A stretch of 64,000 nt of DNA, from positions 44,911,355-44,975,354 of the forward strand of contig NC_016131.3 in the NCBI RefSeq assembly GCF_000005505.3, given 5' to 3'. A program made the position numbers and the translations under genes. Below, piece after piece: positions 22,368 through 33,294 of the stretch; the stretch's first letter is position 1, and every line of letters begins with the position of its first letter. The notes beneath the pieces are model-generated. The model was not told the origin of the DNA. It searched no databases and worked only from the letters and a program-made list of their open reading frames with translations. This DNA is from Brachypodium distachyon (Eukaryota > Streptophyta > Magnoliopsida > Poales > Poaceae).

Positions 22368-24483
22368 ATGCCGGCGCGTGTGACGGAGATGGAGCGCCCC
22401 GTAATGGCCGGGAAGGCCACCGGGGCCATGGACGAGGTGATCCGCCTCGCGAAGGCCGGCGACCATCTCTGGATCAAGGTCCCCGGCAGCGACGGCTACG
22501 AGACGCTCAACCGTGACACCTATGACCGCCTCTTTGGTAAGCCTGGCAGCAGCTCGTCGGTCCGCGCCGGCGACGACGTCCGGGTTTAACCATTCGACCA
22601 ACTGCTCGTTTTCTTTGGGTGTCAGCTTTTCTCGGTTCGCTTGATTTGATTTTTAAGAAAAAACTTTAAATCTCAGTCGATGCACTAGATCCACAGATTC
22701 AGATCTGTATGTCATCCCCACTTTCCTATCTCCCGCGTGCTAATCCAACCGTCAACTTGTCTCTAACGAAAAACAGTCGATTTCTTCATAGCAAAAACCT
22801 TTTTTTTTTCGAAGAACGTTTAATCCTAACCTGTTCGCTTGTCCGTGTTTGCAGAGCAAGTGGATGGAGTTCTTCCCAAGCATCGTGGCCAACGCGCGCA
22901 CCGTTGACAACCTGGTGAATGGCTCGGATGGGAGGAGCGAATCTCTGATCCTGGTAACGCCATCGAACGAATCCATCCTCTTTCTTCTTCCTGGTTAATT
23001 TGCAGTCTAATCCTGGTGTGGCGCAGATGCACGAGGAGCTGCAGATGCTGACGCCGCTCGTGCAGTCCCGGGAGTTCAGCTTCCTGCGCTACTGCCGGCA
23101 GATCGACCAGGTGCCAGTGGGCCATCGCCGACGTGTCCGTGGACACGGAGCGCGACGTGGACTTGGACGTGCCGTCGCGCTCCCGCCGGCTGCCGTCCGG
23201 CTGCCTCATCGCCGACATGCCCGATGGCTACTCCAAGGTCAATCTCTTATACGGAATATCTAAATTATTTCACTCACACGTATGGTGGGTTCTGAGTTCT
23301 GACGCCTTTTTCTCGTGCTCCTCTTTGTTTGTTGCGGGTGACTTGGGTCGAACACATGGAGATCGAGGACACGGCCCCGGTGGACGCGCTGTACCGCGAC
23401 ATCGTGAACAGCGGCGCCGGGTTCGGGGCGCAGAGGTGGCTCGGCGCGCTGACCAACGCGTGCAACCGCTACGCTGCCCTCGCGGACCTGGCCGTGATGA
23501 ACGCCGACATGGTCGGAGGTATACATATACACAGAAGCAAGATTATCCACTCCTTAAAAATCTATTTTTTATTAAATCATGACGATGACGGCGAGTTTTG
23601 GGTTTAATTTGTTGTTGTTGGCAGTGACGGCGGACGGGAGGCGCGGCATGATGAGGCTGTCGCAGCGCATGGTGGCCAACTTCTGCAGCTCCATGACGGC
23701 GTCGCAGCACATCCAATGGAGCACCATCCCCGGTGCAGGCGGCAACGACATGACCGTGCGCTTCTCCCAGCTGCTCCTCGCCGACGAACTCGGCCTCCCT
23801 CACGCCATCGTGCTGAGCGCCACCACTGCCATCTGGCTCCCCATCGCCGCCGAAGACGTCTTCGTCTTCCTCAGCGACGCCAACACCCGCAACCAGGGCC
23901 GGTCCCGTGTTCCGTCCTTGGCCTATGTACACGTAGGAGTAATACGTACATAGCTAGGCTGCTTAATTTGACGCCGTCGTCGATATGATGTTGTCTGTGA
24001 CTTTACCGTGCCGTTTGTTCGCCGTTGCTGCAGTGGGACGTCCTGACGAACGGCGATGCCGTTCTGGAGGTGTGTCGCATCCCCAGCGGCCCGGATCCCG
24101 GCAACCGCGTCACCTTGCAGCGGGTAATAATGAAATCATATGTCCAGCATGGTGTTTAATTGCTTTCGTGTTTCTTTATCTTGAACGTGCAAATTGACAG
24201 GGCCAGAACGCGAGCGAGCACAGCAGGTGCTGCAGGAGAGCTGCGTGGACCCGTCGGGGTCCATGGTGGTGTTCGCGCCCATGGACATGCGGGCGGTGAA
24301 CCTGGTGATGAGCAGCGAAGACCCGGCGAACATCCAGCTGCTGCCGACGGGGTTCGCCATCCTGCCCGACGACGGCCGCAACGACTCAGCAAGATGAGAG
24401 CTAGCTGCCGGTCCTTGGACGCCATCAGCGGCCTCATAGACACGACCATCGCCAACATCAAGACGGCCCTCAACTGTGACTGA
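22368..24483 (+). pseudogene. HD-ZIP class IV-derived START-domain-only pseudogene
   Basis: The pieces match the START and C-terminal region of GL2/ROC-type HD-ZIP IV factors: [115 protein letters not shown] and [15 protein letters not shown]. There is no homeodomain or leucine zipper. The gene begins at the START domain with its own TATA box and leader.

Seven ancestral exons can be traced: 22368-22583, 22855-22953, 23027-23237, 23338-23518, 23625-23896, 24034-24123 and 24201-24483. Lesions: a missing stretch of about 25 residues after GDDVR; a 1-bp insertion near 23111-23118; acceptor CAG changed to CGG (23335-23337); donor GT changed to GG (23897-23898); a likely 4-bp loss near 24222; and a shifted, shortened C-terminus after 24393. 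Coding capacity is lost, though transcription is possible. Confidence 0.85.
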
Positions 24484-24489
24484 AGAATC

Positions 24490-24914
24490 ATCCATGATCG
24501 AGAGAGCTAGACCCTGGCGAGAGCGAGAGACGGGTTGGTTAAGGCACGTTGAATGCTGGAATTCATTAACTCCACCTGCTGCCGCATTTGAAGCTGCTGA
24601 TCGATGCAACTCACTCTCTCTGTATCTCGCCCTAGTCGTCCGTCCATATATGCAATAATCAGAACAACAGAACTTGTGCTTAGGTTTCGTCTCAGACATG
24701 GTTGGTTTTGGTTTAATTTTCTCTTTACATGACATTTTGTTTGTTTTTCCGGGATCGCTTAATTTAGGCATTCATTCATGCATGCATCAGTCAGTTCAGT
24801 CAGAATCATAATCAGAAAGAAACATTCGGCTTTTTCTTTTTTTGCGCTTGAGGAAGATTCAGCTTTTCATACTGAGGGAGTCAAGAACGCACCAGGGCTG
24901 GTAAATAATCCTAT
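24490..24914. other. Downstream flank of the START pseudogene
   Basis: No gene seen. A short CATG-rich palindromic run lies at about 24774-24787. Confidence 0.4.
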
Positions 24915-26270
24915 GCGACCCATATGTTTGTCCCATTCCTCATACGCGAGCGGCGAGCAAACCTTGTCACGCTACTCCCAAACCGATGCCTTGCCACCCA
25001 CAAACGCAAAATTGTCCCAAAAAAGGTCTCCAAGTCTGCAAGATGATTAAACTCATGCATGGCAGTGGAGTATATACGGACGAAGAATATATGCGTCGTG
25101 GAAGACCTTGCTGAAACTACGACAGGGAATAGCACGACGAAGAGGAGAATGTCGAAATTACCGGTGCCGCCGCCCCTACCGGCGCCGTCGGATCCTGATT
25201 TCTTACCCCTTTTCTCTCTGCCGCGCGGATCCTGCGGGGGACGGACGGCATGGACGGCAACGGCAGGTGACAGTGCCGGTAGAAACAACTTTCGCCGACG
25301 AAGAGGCCCTGTCGGTCACTAGCTACCGCAGCGGCTACCGGACGACGTCGGATGATGGCTTTTCTGGTGCCCTTCTATCGAAGTTACAGACTGCCCCTCG
25401 TGAATCGTTTCGTGGAAAGGTAGTTAAGTTGCAAGAGCACAGCATTATCCATCAAGATCGAATTTTGCTATTCAGCACATACATATAGGACTAGTTTTCA
25501 GTTAAATTTTTGTGAGCATACATTTTTTTTTAAATCTAATCTCCTCCGCATGTGGACTTGTGTTTAAGAGACGCAGGCACACATATTTTTCTCTAGGACA
25601 CAACTAGGGCAGTCGTTGGCTAGGAAACCCTACCTAGCCAAAACCCTAAAAATAAAGAAATGCATCAGCACTAAAAGAGGAAATAGTTGGTCCCCCACAC
25701 TTATCCCCGCACGAAAAAAAAAACTTGGCCAATCCCGCGCACACGCGAATCTACCAGCGTGCAAACCCGCTCAACCAAATCTCTCGTGATTTCTGTCCCT
25801 ACTAATTACAGCATGTACCACGCGTTAACCCTACATAACACAATAAAGGTATCTCAACATATCAGTAATAAATTTCGTCGGCCGCCGCGTCATTATAACG
25901 ACAACAAATGCCGTTGATGATGTCATTGTCGGAGACTGTGTCCCACAGTGCCTCATGGACTACACTTCAAGATCGATGTTGATGATGGGGCCGAGCTAGG
26001 CGTTATCAGTGGGGAGGAGGGGCTAGCCACGGCCAAGGCGAAGCCAAAGGCGGTGCGGGAGGATCTGTGATTGGCAATGGGGGAGAAGGAAGCGATGGAC
26101 GAGGCGCACACATGCAGAGCGTCAAATGGTCGAGAAAGTTCAACAGAACAATGTAACATTGAAGCTGCCTCTCTATCGAGAGTTAGTTCTTGCCACGTGA
26201 TGCGGGTTAGACTTCTTTGTCTAATAGGTCACTCAGTCATTATTGGTGTCAAACTCTACTCAATAAACCG
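24915..26270. repeat. Segmental duplication, copy B, left part
   Basis: Colinear counterpart of 1220-2215 (see that entry for shared landmarks), with copy-specific indels such as a GC-rich stretch at 25150-25290. No frame is conserved between the copies. Confidence 0.7.
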
Positions 26271-26285
26271 GAATGGAGGGGGTAA

Positions 26286-26418
26286 TGATATATCAGCACT
26301 AATGAACCAGATGCAACTTAAATAGCAGAATTTGACATTTGGCCTTGTCTTTTCTGCCATGATTAGATTTTACTTGGAGAGTACTAATATCCTCCTCCTT
26401 TCTCTTTTTCACATTCCA
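26286..26418. repeat. Segmental duplication, copy B, middle part
   Basis: ATATCAGCAC, GCAGAATTTGACATTTGGCC and TTGTCTTTTCTGCCATGATT match copy A at 5812-5890. This directly follows the left part, where copy A has 3.5 kb of other DNA. Confidence 0.7.
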
Positions 26419-27378
26419 AGGTGATGACTGGAGTTTAGTGGATTAGACGCGCATTGAAGCCTGTGATGAGTACTAACCGGTGAGTTGGCAAAAGTCGCGT
26501 CATAAGCTTTTATCTGCACGATTTATTTCATTGAAGAGATGATAGAGAATAAGTAGTTTAGTCCGTTAGTGTGAGTTATGAGTTATGATCAGCTTTCCGA
26601 TTTCTCAAATGCGTCTTGTCCGTGATGTAAACCAGATTTTTAGCAGCAGATGAAAATAATAAACTTTTTTTAGGAATGGAAATAATAAACTTGCAGTAAA
26701 ACATAAAGCAGCCATTGTGTTTGCTTTGGATTTGTTAGAAGCTGGCCCAGATTAACGAGTGGCCTTTGGGCTCATTGTGGAATGGGGCTCATTGTGGAAC
26801 GGAAACGTTCAAGTGGCACATGAACTTTTCTAGCTTGGCCAGGCAATATTTGGGTCTGCTAGCCCGTCCGAATGTAAATGTACCCAATGGAAAATGCGCT
26901 CTGTATACCATGGACAAGAACCGTGAGATTATCAAATGAAATGATACTGGAGGGTGGAGACCTTTTTGTTAAAGACCCTCTTCAATTGGGTACGTAACAT
27001 GGTAACAAGGACCTAAATAATAATTTACCACATAGTACTGATCATACTATACTTCCTAGGGAAGAAACCTCATTTGCAGGACACTGAGAAAATAACCAAT
27101 TTATCTTATCATCCATTAAGAATCTCTGAGATTTTTTTTACTCAACTCATTCAAGGTCCGACGAAGAAGAAGAATTATATCCAGAGCGTATCAACTCTTG
27201 ATTAAAAAAACAAAATGAGAATAGGAGATATTGGAAATCCCTCTGATGCTTAACCATCTGACTGGGATCCCCGCGACAGGGTAATTTGAGAAATAAGTTG
27301 AGAAGACATCAACACATGTATATATAAATTCTTCACAACGTGTACATTTTTTTCCTTCGAAAATGTCACACACACACA
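26419..27378. repeat. Tandem duplication, unit 1
   Basis: Starts AAGGTGATGACTGGAGTTTA and ends just before AAGGTGATGGCCGGAGTTTA. Unit 2 repeats it with many substitutions. Landmarks: TGATGAGTACTAACCGGTGA, TTGTTAGAAGCTGG, GGGAAGAAACCTCATTTGCA, CATCTGACTGGGATCCC and ACATGTATATATAAATTCTT. Confidence 0.8.
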
Positions 27379-28312
27379 AAAGGTGATGGCCGGAGTTTAG
27401 TGGAAGCAGACGGGCATGGAAGCCTGTGATGAGTACTAACCGGTGAGTTGGCAGACGTCACAAGCTTTTATCTGGACAATTTATTCATTCAAGAGATGAT
27501 AGAGAATAAGTAGTTTAGTCTGTAGTGTGAGTTATGAGTTATGATCAGCTTTCAGATTTTTCAATGCGTATTGTCCGTGATGTAAACCAGATTTCTAGCA
27601 GCAGATGGAAATAATAAAGTTTTTTTTAGGGATGGAAATAATAAACTTGCAGTAAAAAAAAAAGGCAGCCATTGTGTTTGCTTTGGATTTGTTAGAAGCT
27701 GGGCCAGATTAACCAGTGGACTTTGGGCTCATTTTGGAATGGAAACAGTCAACTGGCCAATGGACTTTTCTTGGCCATGCAATATTTGGGTCTGCTAGTC
27801 TGTCCCGAATGTACCCTATGGACGGGACCATGGACAAGGACTGTGATACCGATATCAGATGAAAGGATACTGGAGGCCTCTTGTTAAAGACCCTCTTCTT
27901 TTTCTATTTTTGAGGAATTGACCATCTTCAGTTGGGTAACAAGGACCTTAACAATCATTTACCATATACCTGGTACTATACTTGCTAGCTAGGGAAGAAA
28001 CCTCATTTGCAGGACACTGGGAATATAACTAATAATCTTATCATCCGTTAAGAATCCGTGCGATTTTTGTCACTCGACTCATTCAAGGTCCGGCGAAGAA
28101 GAAGAATTCTACCCAAAACGTGTCAACTCGTGATCTCTAAAAAAACATATTGAATAGGAGATATTGGGAAATCCCTCTGTTATGCTTAATCATCTGACTG
28201 GGATCCCTACGACAGGGTAATTTGAGAAATAAGCTGAGAAGACATCAACACATGTATATATAAATTCTTCACAACAACGTGCACATTTTTTTGTTCCAAA
28301 ATGTCACACACA
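27379..28312. repeat. Tandem duplication, unit 2
   Basis: Same order of landmarks as unit 1 (26419-27378), about 0.93 kb long, ending near AAAATGTCACACACACG. Both units contain the block that in copy A is single (5935-6380). Confidence 0.8.
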
Positions 28313-28359
28313 CGTACATGCATACGCAACAAAATCGACCGCCCTTCTTGTACATATGC

Positions 28360-28391
28360 AACATACATACATACATACATACATACATACC
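28360..28391. repeat. CATA microsatellite
   Basis: About eight ACAT/CATA tetranucleotide units. Confidence 0.9.
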
Positions 28392-28872
28392 CAGCTATAT
28401 TTCCAGTCCAGTTATAATACAAAGGAACGAAATAATAACCAATGAAGAAACAATAAGTTGACTAGTAGACGAACTGACGACACCAACACATGCAAGGCAG
28501 GGGGACGCAGTCACGCAGATCATCGACCACCCGGGCACCCGGCCACCCCGGCCCGTACACCCTCGGAACCACGATAATTAATTAAGTTGACTCGTTGACC
28601 ACCTCGATCCAGCTAGCCGAGTTCACCGGTACCCTCGATCTGACAACGGCCTGATCGAGCTTAGCTTCTTAAGTCTTAACCGGTTCAACCTGGAATGGAA
28701 TCAGCACAATGAAAAAGTGTCAACGCATGGTAGTATGGTACGTACCGATGTGCACGTCAAGATCCACGGAAGAGAAATGGACCAAGAAAACTAGTTCTAC
28801 TTGAAGTAAAACGACGACTAGGCCGGCCGGGCGGGTCGTCGTGCAGGTAATTATTAGCTCTAACCTGATAGA

Positions 28873-29148
28873 TCACGCGTTAATTTTGTTGCACGCACTG
28901 CCAAGGCCGCGGGACGCGGCGGCGCCCTTGCCGCCTCCGGCGCGCGCGGCCCGGCGGCGGATCAGGCCGAGCCGGGACGGCCACACCCAGAGCCTGCGGC
29001 GCGGCAGCCAGGAGAAGAGGCCCTTGAAGGCCCGCTTCAGCACCAGGCCTCTCTTCGGGACGTACCGCGGCGCCGGCCCAGCGGCAGCTCGTGGGTCGCG
29101 TCGTGCGGTCACTAATCCGGTCGCCTGTGTGCGCGCGGGCGGCGCCAT
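28873..29148 (-). CDS. Possible small Arg-rich protein (91 aa), unknown
   Basis: An intact minus-strand frame in a GC-rich island. A TATA-like CTATAAAG upstream on the same strand (about 29287-29294) fits transcription toward lower coordinates. The product has no signal peptide. A central block, YVPKRGLVLKRAFKGLFSW, is followed by an arginine- and glycine-rich tail. I do not recognise a family. RG-x-VLKR recurs in the separate minus-strand ORF at 35485-35625. GC-rich DNA gives long chance frames, and an overlapping frame (28880-29287) is equally open, so this is tentative. Part of the island is shared with copy A at about 6397-6460, where the frame is not kept. Confidence 0.3.
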   Translation of the reverse strand: MAPPARTQATGLVTARRDPRAAAGPAPRYVPKRGLVLKRAFKGLFSWLPRRRLWVWPSRLGLIRRRAARAGGGKGAAASRGLGSACNKINA

Positions 29149-29189
29149 TAGTTCCAGAGCGCGTGCGGATGGCTCCGGTGGTGGGACGC

Positions 29190-30330
29190 GCGCGCGGAGA
29201 GAGAGCCGGAGGACGAGAGGCGAAGCGGCCGGCTGGGTTGTGGGTTTTCTGGGGCAGCTGGTGCTCGGCTGCGCCGCCTGGCGGCAACTTTATAGGACGC
29301 GATGAGCTCTATCTGGCGAGCCGGGACTGGGATGAGATGACGTTGAAACTGCATGCATGGGCCGGCCGGGATGCTACGCTTCTAGACGTATCAGTACCGC
29401 GTCGGGTCCGGTCCGGTCCCCACCCGTCCTAAACACCGTACGCGCTCAATTTATTTGGTTGCATGCATGCATGCAAGTGCAACAATGCTATGGGATGTCA
29501 CTTACAAACCGCATGAGAAGAAGAAAAAATTGGAACATGGATGTACGTATGACAGTTTATTAACCGGTTCCGCTGAAAGCAGGTAACATCCGGCCGGGCC
29601 TAATAAAATACGTACGGGCCCGTAATCCTCGTCGGACGTTCCAACGTGCGCATGCGTGTTGATCTGTTATGATTAAACATGCTCGTTGCTAGCTAGCTAC
29701 GGAGTATGATCTATATTTCATTCGTCCAAGCTCTGCTTAAACTATATTTCAGAAAAGGGCGTTTCAGAAAAAACAACATTAACCGCTTCTAATCTTGCGA
29801 GACCCAAGCGCGTGATTGTATTCGATCGTTTTCCTTTATCTGTCCCGTTTCGTTCCGCGTTGCTTCCTCCATATCTTCCTGTTCCTTTCATTCGCGGCAG
29901 ACGCGGTAAGAATATAGGCCGATCGATCGATCGATCACTTATCTGTAAATTCTTATTTGGAACACGTACTTTATATCTGCAGTACTGTATATCCAGAATT
30001 CCAGATGGCTCCTGCCGGTTGCTGTGTTTTTTTTTTTTAGAATCGCCGGTTGCTGTGTGTGTGTGTCTTGAATTGCTTGCCGCAGTCACAGTCGCAGCCC
30101 ACTCGGAAAAGCGCGTCAAGTGTACTGTGTACGTAGGCTCCCAAACGGGCCCGTGTTTGGTTGTGCACTTGTGCGACAGGCACTGGCTAGTCTTTTTTTT
30201 TTCTTGAGATGTTTTTTTTTTGAAGAATTCTTGAGATGTTGTAGCAAAGCATTAGAGACAGGCAGACGTCGATCTGAACCTGTACGGCTTTAGATAAAAC
30301 ACGCGTGAACCCTGTGCTGCAGATTAATAA
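29190..30330. repeat. Segmental duplication, copy B, right part with LTR empty site
   Basis: GGACGAGAGGCGAAGCGGCC, AACAACATTAAC, CAGTCGCAGCCCACTCGG, GTGTTTGGTTGTGC, then GACAGGCAGACGTCGATCTG and GCTGCAGATTA match copy A on both sides of its LTR retrotransposon. GACGT (30265-30269) is the uninterrupted target site. Confidence 0.75.
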
Positions 30331-30369
30331 ATCCAAGAGGGCCTGATCTCACGTGGGAAGACGCGAGGC

Positions 30370-31990
30370 CCTGTCAGGCATTTCCTTTACGCTTGTGACG
30401 TACCTGGCCTAATCGTTAAACGGTAAATTCTTATTGGCTTTGCGCAAACAGCAAAGCCTGGATTCTTCTTCCTTCGAAACGAATCCTCCAGCAAGTCAGC
30501 AACTAGCAATGAGTCGGCTCGGTGACTTGAGTAGCCACTTAATCTAGCAAACGGACACGAAGGGATACAAGCTAGGGACGGTAGACGGTAGTATTCCCGT
30601 TTTCCGGTCAAGAAAATCACCGGCCGGGCAGTACCGCAGTACTACCACAAAGCACACACGGCGCTCGGAAGTGAGTGCGCGACGTGTTCTCGAAGGTCGT
30701 CGACCAACCCCCTGCGAGTACTATACTTGCACGGTGTTTAATTCTCGTCTTCATCTGTTTCCCCAAACAAAGAAAAATCTCTTCGATCGATCGTCCCACC
30801 CTTATCTCTTTGCCTTATCAGGTTCCTGGAACGTTCCGCGAGAGGAAATGTAGGGATATATATATTCTCGTTAACCTGCGCTCGTTTCTTCCTTTTGCGT
30901 ACTGAATTGAAGTGTCAAGTGTCAACTACGTCCAGAAAGTCAGATATGCATGATCGAGATGTACGTATACATAGAAGGTTCCAACATATGATTTGCTGGT
31001 TAACTGAATTCTGAGACACGCCCATATATGACCGTATCGAACAAACACATAATTTGCTGGTTCTCATCAGGTTTGCTATTGAGAAGTTGCTTGTTTTTAA
31101 ATTAGAAATCAGCCGACATGTTTGACCGTCGGATTTTAATTCAACGATAGCAAGTGGAAGAGAAAAGAGTGATGATGACTTTTAGATCTTGACCCAACTG
31201 TTCGGATACGTCGAAGAGATTTAAAACTTCTCTAGTAAAATCGGGCGCCCGAGAAACAGCCACACCGTTAACTTAATTGTGTGGCGCGTACGCATTGACG
31301 TGTTACCGAGTCACTGCGGAGTCCAGCCGGAATTTCCTTGTGTTACAGAGCATCGAGGGCCACTGTAAATCCATCCATTCCAACAACCCCGGTTGTGATA
31401 TGTCCGTTTGCTTCTCATCAGTTACCAAAAGTACTTCTGTTCACGCCCGTATTTCCTAGCACTCCATTTTCGCATGCACATGCGCGCAAAGTGATACAGT
31501 ATTTATCGATCCAGCGTTCATACGGCAGCATCGGCGAAGCTTAATTTGGAGGGAGATCGATCGAGACCTGAGCCAATGTCTGGCCAGCCCGTACGTGCCG
31601 CGCTGCGCGTTCGACGTTGGTCGTTCTCTTTCCTTGGATTGGAGCCGATCTGATCGATCAATGGAGCTAATTAATGGATTAACGTCGTCGCTAAACGACA
31701 AGGCGATCCAGTAGACATACTGACGTCGCGGATGACCCGTCGTCGTCGTCGTCGCGTGTGTCGCTACGCAGCTGTTCGTACGTCATGCTGATCGAGGCCG
31801 TGTGGGACGGGCACCCGAGAAAATCATCAGGTATGGACGTGTGGTAATCGCGCGGGATAGGAAGTGGGGACATCCAGACAGAGTCGACACATTTTATCGG
31901 AAGGAGAGAATGGGTTGAACTCTCGGGCTCGCAAGAAAAAAAACCCGGTCATGTTTGATTCGTTCGAATTATCTTAAGGTCTGATCAAAA
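30370..31990. repeat. Duplicated block D1
   Basis: Colinear with 33295-34575. Shared landmarks: GCTTGTGACGT, CCTAATCGTTAA, GAGTCGGCTCGG, ATTCCCGTTTTCC, GTACCACAAAG-ACGGC, GACGTGTTAC, TTTCCTTGTGTT, CAGAGCATCGAGG, CATACGGCAGCATCGG, GTGCCGCGCTGC and GGAAGGAGAGAATGGGTTGAA. No open gene is shared. Confidence 0.7.
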
Positions 31991-32069
31991 TTTGTTTAAT
32001 TCTGCCACTTTGGTGTCAAATTTTGACCATGTAGGAGAATTTGAACAAACTTGATAGAATTCAACATAA

Positions 32070-32600
32070 TTCAGTGAACCGAGCATAGCCAGGATGATGA
32101 GGACGGCCACCAGTGGTCTGCAGCTCCAGTGGCGCGGGCTCAGTGGCGGGCTGGTCCACCGCCATTGACCTCGAATTCTGCCCACCACTGATGACCAATT
32201 CCGTATCAGTGAAAAGACCCCTTTATATGAATGATTATGATTGATTTTGTGGAAAAACTTATTTTGTCACCCTCTTCACAGGCCCTGTGCTTGCTGCCAT
32301 GCTCCTCCCATGTGATGTGCTCCTTCTTATATTGCTCCAAGTTGTTTTCTCTTGCACCAATCTCGAAGCAACTAACACGCCTTTTGCCACTTCATCGTTC
32401 CATTATTGTTTCACCAAGGTTTCATTCCTATTTTATTAAGGTTTCATTCCGCTTTATTCTGGTTTTGTAAAAGCCAAAATTCATCAAGGTTTCATTACTA
32501 ATTTCATTCTTGTTTTATGCGGGCTTCATAAAAAGCAAATTTCATTCCATTTTCATTAAAGTTTCATTGCGCTTTCTTTGAGATTTCATAAAACAATTTT
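32070..32600. repeat. Dispersed repeat R2
   Basis: Second copy of the repeat at 10490-11340: a GC-rich CAGTGGCGG block, then TCAATCTCGAAGCAACTAAC, a GGTTTCATTCC tract and TTCTTGTTTTATGCGGG. The CAGTGGCGG/CACTGATGA words resemble CACTA subterminal motifs but no terminus is visible. Confidence 0.5.
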
Positions 32601-32947
32601 CATTTAGGTGCAGTATGGAGCAATCCATGAAGCGCCCTCCCACGTTGGAGGAGGTGAGGCCTTGTTAGGCCTTTCCTAATTGGTGCCGTCTTAATTATGT
32701 TTCCACATAGCCAAAAATCTAATGTTACATCATATAATTAAAAAGAGAGATCATTGTTGTCTCTTATTGTAGATTCAACTCTTATCACAAGATCTTAGGT
32801 AAAATACACGGTGCGCCAAAAAAATGTTAAGATAATGCTACAACTTAAGAGAGTCTAAGAGACCACGTTTAAGATATAATGAACTGATGAGGTTATATGC
32901 TAATTTTATCATGGTTTAAGAGACATGCATTGGGAGATGATGTTTTA

Positions 32948-33283
32948 GGGCATGTACAATGGGCTGACGTCAGCCTTCTCTTAGCGATGCCACATAGGAT
33001 AAAATCTGATGTGAAAGAGAGAGAAACGAAGAAAAAGCACAAGCATTCTCTTAATTAAGAGATGATTTCTTTACAAGAATGATAAGGCAAAGATAAGGCA
33101 AATTTACCATTGTACTAGATTTCACCTTTTCTTAGAATTTATTTAGTTAATTTTATTCATCTAAACATTAATTCTAAGATAGAACACTAAGAGATAACCC
33201 ATTGTACAACATGTTTTGTTGTCTTTTCTAATTGACGTGGAATGCCTAAGATAAGACAGTCTTATCAACCATTGTATATGCCC
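32948..33283. mobile_element. Tourist-like MITE (336 bp)
   Basis: GGGCATGTACAATGG at the left is matched by CCATTGTATATGCCC at the right. TTA is duplicated at 32945-32947 and 33284-33286. AT-rich and non-coding. It sits immediately before duplicated block D2. Confidence 0.88.
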
Positions 33284-33294
33284 TTAGACATTTC

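Noticed and set aside
26419..28312. CRISPR-like or satellite array
   Set aside because: Just two diverged units of about 0.95 kb. This is a plain tandem duplication.
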